Assembly: GCA_026981975.1 (NCBI GenBank)
Contig: JALSHV010000018.1
Location: forward strand, 1-60,980
Source of the DNA: Aquificaceae bacterium
GTDB taxonomy: Bacteria; Aquificota; Aquificia; Aquificales; Aquificaceae
Direction of reading: 5' to 3'
DNA: 60,980 nt
Shown here: positions 1-8,622 of the stretch, piece by piece
Numbering within the stretch: the first letter of the stretch is position 1
How the letters are laid out: the number at the start of each line of letters is the position of its first letter
The notes under the pieces: generated by a model
What the model was told of the DNA's origin: nothing
Databases searched by the model: none
Seen by the model: only the letters and a program-made list of their open reading frames with translations
Translations under genes and position numbers: made by a program

Positions 1-61
1 TTAGAGTGTTGGGGTGGACACCGAGCATCTTTGAAGCCTGTCCTATCTTGTAAGCTCTCAC
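1..61 (-). CDS. tnpA: IS607-type serine recombinase (TnpA), N-terminal end only
   Basis: Only the first 20 codons lie in the window; the gene runs off the left edge. Read leftward from a GTG at 59-61, the peptide carries the segment KIGQASKMLGVHPNTL. This is the MerR-like helix-turn-helix that opens IS607-family resolvases, which typically continue with RRW. These enzymes bind DNA through this domain and recombine with a downstream serine-recombinase domain. I see no Shine-Dalgarno sequence before the GTG, so the start is uncertain; the frame is also open back to a TTG near 95. A MerR-family regulator is the main alternative. The next gene to the left should be tnpB if this is a complete element. 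Confidence 0.55.
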   Translation of the reverse strand, partial: MRAYKIGQASKMLGVHPNTL

Positions 62-126
62 GGAGGATAAACTAACACCATAAGCACAAATTGTCAAGTA
101 TTGTTAGAAAAGTGGTTAACAGTTAA

Positions 127-246
127 CTACCCGACAGCCTAAAGGAAACCATCATTAATGCCCTGAAAGAGGGAGGTGAAGAAGTTAAAGAAATGCTGAG
201 AAGTTTTCTCTCCCAGATAGACCTTGAGGATCGCCCGATCCTCTAA
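127..246 (+). pseudogene. 39-codon orphan coding fragment, possibly a transposase remnant
   Basis: A short frame opens right after a TAA at 124-126 and ends at TAA 244-246. The peptide is acidic and amphipathic, beginning LPDSLKETIINALKEGG and ending DLEDRPIL. It has no start codon or ribosome site at its 5' end, so it looks like the cut-off 3' end of a gene. It lies between a recombinase gene and inverted repeats, so a transposase or nuclease remnant is likely, but I do not recognise the family. Confidence 0.3.
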
Positions 247-285
247 GAAGAATTTTTGAAAAAATTTACCACTCTTGTTCAAAAA

Positions 286-415
286 AATTTACCACCCAAA
301 CATTAGAATATTCTAAGCTTCTTATAGTCTTTGATTTTCAACCATTTCCTCTGACACGGAATTTCACGCTATGTCACGCAAAAACACGGAATGTTAACAT
401 AATGGGTGGTAAATT
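286..415. repeat. Inverted repeat pair (13 bp) bounding a 130-bp AT-rich segment
   Basis: AATTTACCACCCA at 286-298 is repeated exactly in inverse orientation as TGGGTGGTAAATT at 403-415. A further partial direct copy of the left arm (AAAATTTACCAC) lies at 261-272. The segment has no coding potential; inside it are a 14-bp palindrome (TTAGAATATTCTAA, 303-316) and a repeated CACGGAAT motif. It sits 15 bp before the truncated porin frame. This is the arrangement expected for the ends of a small or internally deleted insertion element. No target-site duplication could be identified. Confidence 0.5.
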
Positions 416-430
416 ATTTTTTAAAATTAC

Positions 431-1180
431 ATGGGAGCTACAATGTGTTCTTATACAAACGACGCTGACGGTGACCGTGTGCCGGGTATAAATAGATGTT
501 GGAATGCTGGTGGTGGACAGTATCAAACATTAGGTATAGGCATACAACTGGGTGCTTCTTTTAACTTTGGTAATTTTCTCTACGCAGGTATAACGTATCA
601 GTCTCCCGTTTCCATGACGTATAAAAGGGTTTTTGATTCCAATGGTGATGGTCAGTTTGAAGATCTTAAACTTACCCAGCCTCAGGAAGCTGCTCTTGGT
701 ATAGGTGCTCTCCCGTTGGATAATTTCAAAGTCGGTTTTGATCTTAGATGGATAAATTGGAAAAATGCTGATGGCTATGGGGATTTCAAATGGGATAACC
801 AGCTTGTATTTGCTTTGGGTGCTGAATATAAGCCTATAAAAGAGCTTGCTCTGCGAGCAGGTTACAACTACGGTAGATCTCCCATAAGCGGTGGTGAGAA
901 AAGTGCTGTAAATTCAAATACTATACCTAACTTTAGAGCTACGTTTTCTGATTATAGTATAGCGTGGTTTAACCTTGTTGGTTTTCCAGCTATTTCAGAA
1001 CAACACGTAACCTTCGGTGTAGGATACAATTTCAGTAATACCTTTGGTATAGACGTTTCTTATGTAAGAGCCTTCAAAAAATCCGTCAAAGCCTGTATGC
1101 AGGGCAACTGTAATGGAAGCTATGTGGAAGCGAGTAACACTCAAGATTCCATCTCCGTAGGTGCTAATTGGAAGTTTTAA
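431..1180 (+). pseudogene. FadL/OMPP1/TodX-type outer-membrane transport protein, 5'-truncated
   Basis: The 249 codons encode the C-terminal part of a FadL-family beta-barrel, which imports hydrophobic compounds across the outer membrane. Alternating aromatic beta-strands are clear (LGIGIQLGASFNFGNFLYAG, ALGAEYKPIKELALRAGYNYG, VTFGVGYNFSNTFGIDVSYV) and the protein ends in a barrel-type aromatic residue (NWKF). Family members are usually over 400 residues, and here the signal peptide, plug and first strands are missing. An in-frame TAA lies at 422-424, directly after the inverted repeat, so the ATG at 431 is probably not a real start. Two Ca-binding-like loops occur (DADGDRVPG and DSNGDGQFEDL). 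I infer that an insertion destroyed the 5' half. Confidence 0.75.
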
Positions 1181-1189
1181 TAAAGACAC

Positions 1190-2308
1190 TTATTCTACGG
1201 TTCTTAAACTCTCGTAGAGAGTGTTTCTCTCTACTGGTATCTTACCAGCGTTCTTAATCAGTTTTATAAGTTTGTTTACACTGTGTCCATAAGCGGATTC
1301 CGCACCAGCAGAGTGTATAATCTTCTCTTCCTCCAAAGTTCCATCTAAATCATCAGCTCCGAAGTTAAGAGCTATTTCCGCAGTTCTTTCTCCCAAAGCT
1401 ACCCAATAGGCTTTTATGTGTTCAAAGTTATCTAAGAAGAGACGGGATATTGCTATTGTTTTGAGATCATCTACGGAAGATGTTCTTTTTCCTCCTAAGC
1501 GTGTTCCGTTAGGCCAATAAGGTAAGGGAATAAAGACTTGAAATCCACCTGTTTCATCTTGTAGAGTTCTTAGCTTTAAAAGATGATCAACTCTTTCTTC
1601 ATAGGTTTCTACGTGTCCGTATAGCATTGTAGCATTTGTGGGAATTCCCAACATATGTGCTGTTCTGTGTATCTCAAGATACTCTTCTGCCTTTGCTTTG
1701 TGGGGAGCTATTATTTTTCTTACTCTTTCAGAAAATATCTCCGCCCCACCTCCGGGAAGAACAGAAACTCCTGCTTCCTTTAAATCGGTGAGAACTTCTC
1801 TGTATGTTTTTTTAGAAATAAATGTTAAGCGGTGTATTTCCACTGCGGTCCAAGCTTTTATGTATATATCGGGAAAGCTTTCTTTTATCCTTCTTACAGT
1901 ACTTATGTATTTTTCATAAGTCCAGTGAGGAGGAACTCCACCCACCATGTGAACTTCTCGTCCACCTACTCTGTAAACCTTTTCAATCTTGTTTAGTATC
2001 TGTTCAAGATCCATTTCGTAAGCTGTTGGATCTCCTTTGCTCACTCCGAAAGCGCAAAAGGGACATCTGTAAATACATATATTGGTAGGGTTTATCTGGA
2101 CGTTGACAATGAAGTAAGCTTTTTCACCGTTTTTTAGTCTGTTCCTAAATTCTGCTAAAATACCTATAAGCGAAAGCTCTCTACTGCGAAAAAGGTGAAG
2201 AGCTTCTTCAGGAGAAAGCCGTTTGTCTTCCAAAACCTTTTCCGCTATACTCCACAAAGCTTTATCCGATGTCAGTTTAAAAATGTGATCTTCTATCAGT
2301 TCTCTCAT
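1190..2308 (-). CDS. mqnE: Aminofutalosine synthase (radical SAM)
   Basis: The 372-residue protein makes aminofutalosine from 3-[(1-carboxyvinyl)oxy]benzoate and S-adenosylmethionine in the futalosine route to menaquinone. The radical-SAM cluster motif CX3CX2C is at C78, C82 and C85. The family blocks HMVGG, LPGGGAEIF, RTAHMLGIPTNATMLYGH and LQDETGGFQVFIPL identify MqnE rather than the related MqnC. It ends 9 bp from the truncated porin gene and is divergent from grpE. In an aquificale it would supply menaquinone-type quinone to the bc complex encoded at 43899-46382. The start ATG has no strong ribosome site. Confidence 0.92.
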   Translation of the reverse strand: MRELIEDHIFKLTSDKALWSIAEKVLEDKRLSPEEALHLFRSRELSLIGILAEFRNRLKNGEKAYFIVNVQINPTNICIYRCPFCAFGVSKGDPTAYEMDLEQILNKIEKVYRVGGREVHMVGGVPPHWTYEKYISTVRRIKESFPDIYIKAWTAVEIHRLTFISKKTYREVLTDLKEAGVSVLPGGGAEIFSERVRKIIAPHKAKAEEYLEIHRTAHMLGIPTNATMLYGHVETYEERVDHLLKLRTLQDETGGFQVFIPLPYWPNGTRLGGKRTSSVDDLKTIAISRLFLDNFEHIKAYWVALGERTAEIALNFGADDLDGTLEEEKIIHSAGAESAYGHSVNKLIKLIKNAGKIPVERNTLYESLRTVE

Positions 2309-2361
2309 TGGTGTTTAAATTTAATATTTACTATTGTATTTCCGAAGAAGGAGGTTGCAAG

Positions 2362-2922
2362 ATGGAGGAAAAAGAAGAGCTTAAGGAGATAAAAAGGGAA
2401 CTTGAGCAAGAGGAAGAAGAAGTAGAGTCTCTTAGAAAAAGAGTCAATGAACTTGAAGAAAAAGTGCAGAAACTTGAAAGGATAGCAAAGAATTCCAATA
2501 TAAGGGCTGCCGAGCTTCAAAGGGAATTAGAGTATATGAAGGAAAGATACCGTAGGGATTTGGAAGAGCAGAGAAAATACGGTCATGAAACCTTTGTGCT
2601 TGATGTTCTCTCTGTGCTTGATGACTTTGAAAGGGCGCTTTCTGTTTCCAGAAATACAAAGGATTTTGATTCCCTTCTGAAGGGAGTAGAGATGATCTAC
2701 AACGAATTCAAAAGGATTTTAGAGAAACACAACGTTATAGAGCTTGATGTAGAGGGAAAGGAGTTTGATCCTTACACTGCAGAGGCAGTGGAGACAATCA
2801 GTGATCAAAACTGTATGCCGAATACAGTTGTAAAAGTTATCCAAAAGGGTTACAAACTTCACGATAAAATTATAAGACCTGCGAAGGTTATTGTTTCTAT
2901 CCAAAGAGAGGAAATAACTTGA
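2362..2922 (+). CDS. grpE: Nucleotide exchange factor GrpE
   Basis: The 186-residue GrpE drives ADP release from DnaK. Residues 1-75 form a long charged heptad coiled coil. The head domain follows with the usual motif pattern (DVLSVLDDFERAL, KGVEMIYNEFKRILEKHNV, GKEFDPYTAEAVE and the final IRPAKVIVS). I chose the ATG at 2362 because GGAGG lies at 2350-2354; a longer frame from 2308 would add an unrelated leader. The stop overlaps the TTG start of hisZ, so the two are probably cotranscribed. No dnaK or dnaJ is nearby. Confidence 0.93.
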   Translation: MEEKEELKEIKRELEQEEEEVESLRKRVNELEEKVQKLERIAKNSNIRAAELQRELEYMKERYRRDLEEQRKYGHETFVLDVLSVLDDFERALSVSRNTKDFDSLLKGVEMIYNEFKRILEKHNVIELDVEGKEFDPYTAEAVETISDQNCMPNTVVKVIQKGYKLHDKIIRPAKVIVSIQREEIT

Positions 2923-4088
2923 GAAAGATTTCTGTTCTTCCCTTTGAGAGAATTCTTAATCTTGAAGAATCTAATCTTCTAAAGGAAGCTGTGTTGAAGG
3001 CTATTCGTGTTTTTGAAAGTTGGGGTTATAACTACCTGAAACTACCTTACTTTGAATTTTACGAATCCCAGAAGAAGACATTGGGGGATAGAATTAAGGA
3101 TTCTATAACTTTTAAAGATCCTTTTACAGGCGAGTTGATATGTTTAAGAGAAGACTTTACGGTGCAGGTAGTAAAAAGTGTAAGTTTTTTAAGAACGTGC
3201 CAATTTCCCCTTAGAATTTATTACTTTGGCACAGTGTTCTCAGTAGGAGATGTTTTAGAGAGATTCCAAACAGGAATTGAGTTAATAGGTGTTCCTCAAG
3301 TGGAAGGAGATGCGGAAGTCATATCAGCTATATACACCTATTTAAAATCCTTAGGGTTTTCAAATCTTAAAGTAAGTGTGGGTCACATAGGGGTTGTAGA
3401 AAAAGTTTTACTCAGCGTGAACAACTCAAAAAGGGAAATAGTAAGGAAAGCTTTTAAGGAAAAGAATCTTTCTTTGCTCAGAGGTATATTCGGTAAAGAC
3501 AAACGAGCGGAACTTCCCCTATTGCAGGGGGGTTATGAAATTCTAAACGTCTTAGCGGATATAGGTTTTGAGGAAGAAAGAGAACTTCTGGAAATGCTGG
3601 GTAAACTTTTAGATCAAGCTGATGTTAACTTCAGCTATGATCTGGCTGAGGTGAGAGAATTTCCCTATTACACTGGAATTGTCTTTGAAATTTTTACTCC
3701 TGATACGGGATTTCCCATAGCGGGAGGTGGTAGATACGATCGCCTCTCGGAAGTATACGGAGAAAGCTTCGCCGCCACGGGGGGAACAGTCTATCTTGAT
3801 AGAGTCCTCAGCGTTACTAAGCCTGAGTTGTGCAAGAAAGACTTTTTTATACTGGATACTACAGAAGGTAAGAAATACGGCTTTAAAGTAGCCTCTTATT
3901 TAAGAAGCAAGGGTTATAAGGTGGGTAGAGATATAGTAAAAAGATCCCTTAAGCACTCCTTAGAATACGCTTTCTCCGAAGGATATAATAGGGTTGTAGT
4001 AATTGAAGATAAAGGAAAAGTAAGCATTTACACTAATACAAATGAATTTATATCAGTAAACTTAAAGGAATTCCTTAAGCTCTTCTAA
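2919..4088 (+). CDS. hisZ: ATP phosphoribosyltransferase regulatory subunit
   Basis: The 389-residue protein is a class II histidyl-tRNA-synthetase-like fold. It has motif 2 features (REDFTVQVVKS, RIYYFGTVF), the segment PYYTGIVFEIF and a glycine-rich AGGGRYDRL block. It lacks the C-terminal anticodon domain of real HisRS. HisZ partners short-form HisG in the first step of histidine synthesis, and hisG is not in the window. The start is TTG at 2919, overlapping the grpE stop. Its 3' end runs 27 bp into the end of metK on the other strand. A HisRS paralogue of other function cannot be excluded. Confidence 0.82.
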   Translation: MRKISVLPFERILNLEESNLLKEAVLKAIRVFESWGYNYLKLPYFEFYESQKKTLGDRIKDSITFKDPFTGELICLREDFTVQVVKSVSFLRTCQFPLRIYYFGTVFSVGDVLERFQTGIELIGVPQVEGDAEVISAIYTYLKSLGFSNLKVSVGHIGVVEKVLLSVNNSKREIVRKAFKEKNLSLLRGIFGKDKRAELPLLQGGYEILNVLADIGFEEERELLEMLGKLLDQADVNFSYDLAEVREFPYYTGIVFEIFTPDTGFPIAGGGRYDRLSEVYGESFAATGGTVYLDRVLSVTKPELCKKDFFILDTTEGKKYGFKVASYLRSKGYKVGRDIVKRSLKHSLEYAFSEGYNRVVVIEDKGKVSIYTNTNEFISVNLKEFLKLF

Positions 4089-5189
4089 ATATGTTAGTCT
4101 TTCCCATGGAAAGATATCTCTACCAAAGTGACCGTAAACGGCGGTTTTTCTATAAAGAGGTTTCCTTAAATCAAGAAAATCTATAATATCCGCAGGTTTT
4201 AGTGGAAATATTTCTTGCAAAGCTTCTTCTATTTTTTGTTTGGGAATCTTTTCTGTTCCGAAAGTTTCTATATCAAAAGCAACAGGCTCTGCTAAACCGA
4301 AAGCGTAACCTATCTGCACAACACATTTCTCAGCGAGATCTGCGGCAACCACGTGCTTAGCTATCATTCTTGCCAAATAAGAACCTGATCTATCAGTTTT
4401 GGTGGGATCTTTACCTGAGAAAGCACTTCCTCCAGAAAATCCTATATCCCCGTAAGCATCGGATACTATCTTTCTTCCTGTTAGTCCTGTGTCGGCAACA
4501 GGACCTCCTATAACAAACCTACCGGAGGGATTAACTTTTACAGTGGTTATATTTTTCATAAAGTGAGAAGGAACTTCTCTGTGGATTACTTCTTCAACTA
4601 CGAGTTCTCGTAAATCTTCAGCTGATACTTCTGGATCGTGGTGAAGATAAACCACTATATCCTTTACCGCCTCAGGTTTGCTGTTCTCGTAAACCATGGT
4701 AACAAGAACCTTACCGTCAGGTCTTAGAAAGGGGTATTTTCCCGTTTTGCGAAGATCGGAAAGTTTTTTAGTTATTCTGTGAGCCAAAGTTATGGGCCAA
4801 GGCATTAGGGTTTCTGTTTCTTTTACCGCATAACCTACAACAATTGCTGTATCCCCTGCGCCTTCTCTTGATACTCCCAAATTTATTTCTGGACTTTGTT
4901 CGTCAATTGAAGTTATAACGGCACAAGTATCTGCATCAAAACCGAGTTCGGGTTTAGTGTAACCTATATCTTTAACAACTCCTCTTACTACCTTGGGTAT
5001 GTCTACATACCCTTCCGTAGAAAGCTCTCCTCCTACGATTACAAGTCCTGTAGTTACCATTATTTCAAGAGAAACTTTACTGTAGGGATCTTTTTTTAAA
5101 AACTCATCAAGTAAAGCGTCCGCTATTTGATCTGCAATTTTATCAGGGTGCCCTTCTGTAACAGATTCCGCCATTCTCAGAGAATACAT
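4062..5189 (-). CDS. metK: S-adenosylmethionine synthetase
   Basis: The 375-residue MetK makes S-adenosylmethionine from methionine and ATP. Near the N-terminus is the ATP-binding block GHPDKIADQIADALLDE. The P-loop-like segment GGSAFSGKDPTKTDRSG and FVIGGPVADTGLTGRKI are present, and the length is normal. It is the last gene of a leftward rimP-nusA-rlmD-metK set. AGGA lies three bases before the ATG, and the upstream stop is 5 bp away. It would supply SAM for the many SAM-dependent enzymes in this window (MqnE, RlmN, PrmC, HemN, RlmD). Confidence 0.96.
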   Translation of the reverse strand: MYSLRMAESVTEGHPDKIADQIADALLDEFLKKDPYSKVSLEIMVTTGLVIVGGELSTEGYVDIPKVVRGVVKDIGYTKPELGFDADTCAVITSIDEQSPEINLGVSREGAGDTAIVVGYAVKETETLMPWPITLAHRITKKLSDLRKTGKYPFLRPDGKVLVTMVYENSKPEAVKDIVVYLHHDPEVSAEDLRELVVEEVIHREVPSHFMKNITTVKVNPSGRFVIGGPVADTGLTGRKIVSDAYGDIGFSGGSAFSGKDPTKTDRSGSYLARMIAKHVVAADLAEKCVVQIGYAFGLAEPVAFDIETFGTEKIPKQKIEEALQEIFPLKPADIIDFLDLRKPLYRKTAVYGHFGRDIFPWERLTYLEELKEFL

Positions 5190-5194
5190 GATTC

Positions 5195-6466
5195 CTATTT
5201 TAACCTTAAAAAACTTATACTTTCTATATGATAGGTTTGGGGAAACATATCAATAAGCTTTAGTTTTTCCAAAACATAACCGTTTTTTAAGAGAATTTTA
5301 AGATCTCTTGCAAGGGTTGTAGGGTTGCAGGATATATACACAATCCTGTCTGGCTTGTTTTTTACAAGAACTTCTATTTCTCCCTCCTCAAGTCCACTGC
5401 GGGGAGGATCCATAACCACAAGATCCAAAACCTCACCCGCACGACTTTTTAGATGCCTCAGAGCATCAGCTTTTACAAAGATAACATTATCTCTGTTGTT
5501 GATTTTAGTATTATACTGAGCATCGTTTATGGCATAGCTGTTGGTATCAGAACCTTCTATAAAATTTCCCCTTTCCGAAAGGGGGATAGTGAAAAATCCA
5601 ACACCGCAGTGAAGATCAAGGGCTTTTCTAAAGCTCAGTGGTGAAACCACAGCTTTTATGAAACTTTCCCAAAGTGTAAAGTTAACTTGGAAGAAAGAAT
5701 CTCCGCTAACTCTGTAAAGCCATTTATCCACCTTCATGTATAAGTGTTCTTGTCCTATCCAGTAACGTCGGTTTAGAACCGTTCTGAGTTTTGAATAGGA
5801 GCCTATACCAACAACTTCAGGAGGAAGAAAATCTTCTTTAAGAGCTTTTAGCAGTTCTCTTTCTATCTCTACGGGAGCGACGAATTTGACAAGAAACTTA
5901 TCCTCTGTAGGTGAGTAGGTAACATGAATTTCCTTAAGTTCTTTTATATAACGGCTACACTCTTTAAGGGGTTTTATAAGTTCATTTATACGGTTATGAG
6001 ATATAACACACTCTTCTATATCTACAACTTCCCTTTCACCTGTTTTAAAGAAACCAAGTTTTCCACTGTGAACCTTAAACTGAACTCTTATTCTGTATCT
6101 TAATTCATACTCTGAGGAAATGGATTCTATATCAGGAAGGTTCTCCACGCCACCCAGTCTTTTGAGACTTTCTATGAGAATTTCTTTTTTAATTTTTATC
6201 TGTGAGGGATAATCTATGTGCTGTAATTGACATCCTCCGCATATTCCAAAATAAGGACATATAGCTTCTCTTCTTACAGGGGAAGGTAGAATAACTCTCT
6301 TTACCTGAGCGTAGCTGTAATCTTTTTTCTCCTCCAATAGATCTGCTTCAACTATTTCCCGAGGTGCAGCATACCTTACCATAAACACTTTCCTTCCTTG
6401 CCTTGCTATCCCGTATCCGCCGTAAACGAGTTTTTCTATGTTCAGTTTTAGTTTTTTTTCTTTCAC
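5195..6466 (-). CDS. rlmD: 23S rRNA (uracil-5-)-methyltransferase, RumA/RlmD type
   Basis: The 423-residue enzyme methylates C5 of a uridine in RNA, most likely 23S rRNA. It opens with a TRAM RNA-binding domain (about 1-60). Iron-sulfur cysteines follow in CPYFGICGGC (C70, C76, C79) with a fourth near C153. The Rossmann methyltransferase domain shows DLHCGVGFFTIPL and VMDPPRSGL, and the catalytic cysteine is in ISCNPTTLARDL. I chose the GTG at 6464-6466, one base after the nusA stop; a longer frame to 6526 would overlap nusA. The exact target uridine (RlmD or RlmCD type) is not decidable here. Confidence 0.85.
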   Translation of the reverse strand: MKEKKLKLNIEKLVYGGYGIARQGRKVFMVRYAAPREIVEADLLEEKKDYSYAQVKRVILPSPVRREAICPYFGICGGCQLQHIDYPSQIKIKKEILIESLKRLGGVENLPDIESISSEYELRYRIRVQFKVHSGKLGFFKTGEREVVDIEECVISHNRINELIKPLKECSRYIKELKEIHVTYSPTEDKFLVKFVAPVEIERELLKALKEDFLPPEVVGIGSYSKLRTVLNRRYWIGQEHLYMKVDKWLYRVSGDSFFQVNFTLWESFIKAVVSPLSFRKALDLHCGVGFFTIPLSERGNFIEGSDTNSYAINDAQYNTKINNRDNVIFVKADALRHLKSRAGEVLDLVVMDPPRSGLEEGEIEVLVKNKPDRIVYISCNPTTLARDLKILLKNGYVLEKLKLIDMFPQTYHIESISFLRLK

Positions 6467-6467
6467 C

Positions 6468-7460
6468 TTATTCTGATTCTCTAAGCTCTGTAAGTCTTTC
6501 AAAGTCTTCCTCCGACATAACATCAATATGCCAGCCTGTTAAACGATGTGCTAACTTGACATTTGTTCCTTTTTTCCCTATAGCAAGGGAGAGTTGATCT
6601 TGTGGAACTGCTACCTCCGCTCTGTCTTCTTCCGGAATAAGTCTTACCGCAGTAGGTTTTGCAGGAGATAAAGCTCTTTTTATAAATTCCTCTTCTTCTT
6701 CCGTCCACTTTATAACGTCTATTTTCTCTCCACAGAGTTCTTCTGAAATAGGTTGTATTCTGGAACCTCTGAGACCCACCACTATACCTACAGGATCCAT
6801 TTTAAGATCCTTAGCGTAAACTGCTACTTTTGCTCTTTCACCCGGTATTCTTGCAACAGCTTTTATGTCTATATCCTTTTCTCCCACTTCCGGTATTTCC
6901 GTTTCAAGAAGTCTTTTCAAGAATAAAGGGTGTGTTCGCGAAAGGATAAGTCGCGGTTCACCGTGAACTTTTTTAACCTCTAAAAGTAGAGCCTTAACTT
7001 TTTCTCCGATACTGTATTTTTCCACAGATATCTGTTCTCTGCGGGGAAGAACCGCTTCTACTTTTCCGAGATCTACAAGGATATCACCTGTATCGTAAAT
7101 TTTCCTTACTATTCCTGTTACTATTTCCCCTTCAAGTTCTTTATATTCCAGAAAACCTCTTTCCCTTTCCGCTCTTTCAAGTTCGTTGAGGAATTCTTCT
7201 TTCGCAGCGTAAGCTGCAATTCTGTTTATATCCTCAGGAGAAATCTCCAGAGGGAAACGGATTTTATCTCTTCCCTTTTTTCTGACAATGTAAACCCTTA
7301 TACCTTCTTCCGAAAACTCTATATCCAGTGTATCTTTTATACGTTTTGCTTTTTTAACCGCAATGGCTATAGCGTTTTTCAACGCATACTCCACAACTCT
7401 TTCCGGAAGATCTTTTTCCTTAGCTACATGTTCTATAAGTTTTTTTATATTTTTTACCAT
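6468..7460 (-). CDS. nusA: Transcription elongation/termination factor NusA (short form)
   Basis: The 330-residue NusA controls pausing, termination and antitermination by RNA polymerase. It has the N-terminal polymerase-binding domain (1-120), an S1 domain (about 125-195, starting EGEIVTGIVRKIYDTGDILVDLG) and two KH domains (VGLRGSRIQPI and AIGKKGTNVKLAHRLTGW). It lacks the C-terminal acidic repeats of proteobacterial NusA. It overlaps rimP by 7 bp, the common rimP-nusA arrangement. Because convergent genes here overlap and leave no room for hairpin terminators, factor-dependent termination may matter in this organism. Confidence 0.95.
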   Translation of the reverse strand: MVKNIKKLIEHVAKEKDLPERVVEYALKNAIAIAVKKAKRIKDTLDIEFSEEGIRVYIVRKKGRDKIRFPLEISPEDINRIAAYAAKEEFLNELERAERERGFLEYKELEGEIVTGIVRKIYDTGDILVDLGKVEAVLPRREQISVEKYSIGEKVKALLLEVKKVHGEPRLILSRTHPLFLKRLLETEIPEVGEKDIDIKAVARIPGERAKVAVYAKDLKMDPVGIVVGLRGSRIQPISEELCGEKIDVIKWTEEEEEFIKRALSPAKPTAVRLIPEEDRAEVAVPQDQLSLAIGKKGTNVKLAHRLTGWHIDVMSEEDFERLTELRESE

Positions 7461-7927
7461 TTTTCCGGCTCCAACCTTCCCCTTGCAATAACTGAAAAGG
7501 GTATATGGAAGACCTCCTCCTTTTCTTTATTCCTGATAGTTATTATACCTTCTCTTACCTCTTCTATATATCCTGTCACTTCTCTTTTACCTTCTATAGG
7601 TTCTTTTAGTATAAGTTTTGCAAGCCTCCCTTTAAAAAACTCATAATGTTCCGGTTTGTTAAGTTCACGTGTAAGTCCCGGTGATGATATCTCAAGAGTA
7701 TAGGAGAAAGGAATAAGATCTTCCACATCAAGAAGAGCGCTTATTTTCCTACTGACTTCTTCGCAGTCTCCTATGGTAACGCCTCCTTCCTTATCAATTA
7801 TTATTCTTAAAACCCAACCTCTTTCAGATTTAAATTCCACATCAAAAAGTTTGTAGCCAAGACTTTTTACTATAGGTTCTACAAGTTCTTTAACTCTTTC
7901 AGAAATATCTTTACCGTTAACATTCAT
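7454..7927 (-). CDS. rimP: Ribosome maturation factor RimP
   Basis: The 157-residue RimP assists 30S subunit assembly. The family signature is visible in VKELVEPIVKSLGYKLFDVEF, GGVTIGDCEEVSRKISALLD and LEISSPGLTREL. The frame is open to 7981, but I chose the ATG at 7925-7927: this gives normal family length and places a TATAAA box 9 bases upstream. It is divergent from the M50 peptidase gene with 25 bp between starts, and is the first gene of rimP-nusA-rlmD-metK. Confidence 0.88.
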   Translation of the reverse strand: MNVNGKDISERVKELVEPIVKSLGYKLFDVEFKSERGWVLRIIIDKEGGVTIGDCEEVSRKISALLDVEDLIPFSYTLEISSPGLTRELNKPEHYEFFKGRLAKLILKEPIEGKREVTGYIEEVREGIITIRNKEKEEVFHIPFSVIARGRLEPEKW

Positions 7928-7936
7928 TCCTATTAT

Positions 7937-7944
7937 TTTATAAT
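7937..7944. promoter_or_regulatory. Overlapping divergent -10 boxes (rimP / M50 protease)
   Basis: The 8-bp core TTTATAAT contains TATAAT on the plus strand (7939-7944, 8 bp before ATG 7953) and TATAAA on the minus strand (7942-7937, 9 bp before ATG 7927). A good -35 (TTAACA, 7917-7922, 16-bp spacer) exists for the rightward gene only. Both mRNAs would have almost no leader. Confidence 0.5.
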
Positions 7945-7952
7945 CCTCTGTT

Positions 7953-8606
7953 ATGAACTTGAGTGAAGCTATTCTTTCCATACCTGCTCTTATGATAGCG
8001 GTTATACTTCACGAAGTAGCTCATGGTTGGGTTGCTTATAAAATGGGAGATCCGACGGCAAAAATGGCGGGAAGACTAACTCTTAACCCTATTCCTCATG
8101 TGGATCCCTTTGGAACAATCCTTTTACCGGGTATGTTTATAATTCTCGGCTCTCCTATAATATTCGGTTGGGCAAAACCTGTTCCTATAAATCCTTTGAA
8201 TTTCAGGGATTTGAGAAAAGGCACTTTTCTTACTTCAATAGCGGGAGTGGTTACAAACCTCTGTCTTGCAATTTTTTTCGGTATTACTTACAGAATACTA
8301 TACGAGATGGTGGGTAATGTAGATCCCTTTATATCCAAAAGTGTGCTTATCCCCCTTATGATATTCAGCGCAAAGTCTGTGCTTATTAATCTAATACTCG
8401 CTCTTTTCAATATAATACCGATTCCACCTCTTGACGGTAGTAAGGCTCTTATGAGTTTCCTTTCTTTCAAATACTGGGAACTTTTTCAGAAATACGAAAT
8501 TTACGGCTTTTTTATCATAGCACTGCTTTTGTTTTCTGGAGTCCTTGGCAAAATAATATACCCGCCTCTTATATTCCTGTATCATCTCATTTTAGGAGGA
8601 GTTTAA
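7953..8606 (+). CDS. Site-2 protease family zinc metallopeptidase (M50)
   Basis: The 217-residue integral membrane protein has four to six hydrophobic segments. It carries the zinc motif HEVAH near residue 20 and the third-ligand motif [14 protein letters not shown] near residue 150. It belongs to the small M50 group without PDZ or CBS domains. Such enzymes cut substrates within the membrane, often anti-sigma factors; the substrate here is unknown. It is the first gene of a rightward series leading into hemN, and its TATAAT box lies 8 bp before the ATG. Confidence 0.85.
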   Translation: MNLSEAILSIPALMIAVILHEVAHGWVAYKMGDPTAKMAGRLTLNPIPHVDPFGTILLPGMFIILGSPIIFGWAKPVPINPLNFRDLRKGTFLTSIAGVVTNLCLAIFFGITYRILYEMVGNVDPFISKSVLIPLMIFSAKSVLINLILALFNIIPIPPLDGSKALMSFLSFKYWELFQKYEIYGFFIIALLLFSGVLGKIIYPPLIFLYHLILGGV

Positions 8607-8622
8607 AAGGAGTATATTTAAT

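Larger units (their letters stand above)
62..430. other. Gene-poor left end: mobile-element debris
   Basis: This 369-bp stretch has no intact gene. It holds the upstream region of the leftward recombinase gene (62-126), the orphan fragment 127-246, and the inverted-repeat segment 286-415. No tRNA, RNA gene or convincing promoter was seen apart from a TTGACA on the minus strand near 95, which lacks a well-spaced -10. Confidence 0.5.

Noticed and set aside
81-95. TTGACA on the minus strand as promoter of the recombinase gene
   Set aside because: No -10 hexamer lies at an acceptable spacing, and the same bases could be coding.
1638-2088. Plus-strand frames within mqnE
   Set aside because: They lie opposite conserved radical-SAM coding sequence and have no recognisable domain.
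6467-6526. Longer rlmD start at 6526
   Set aside because: The extra 20 residues lie within nusA and precede the TRAM domain without similarity.
7928-7981. Longer rimP start at 7981
   Set aside because: It would overlap the divergent M50 gene and promoter, and exceeds the family length.
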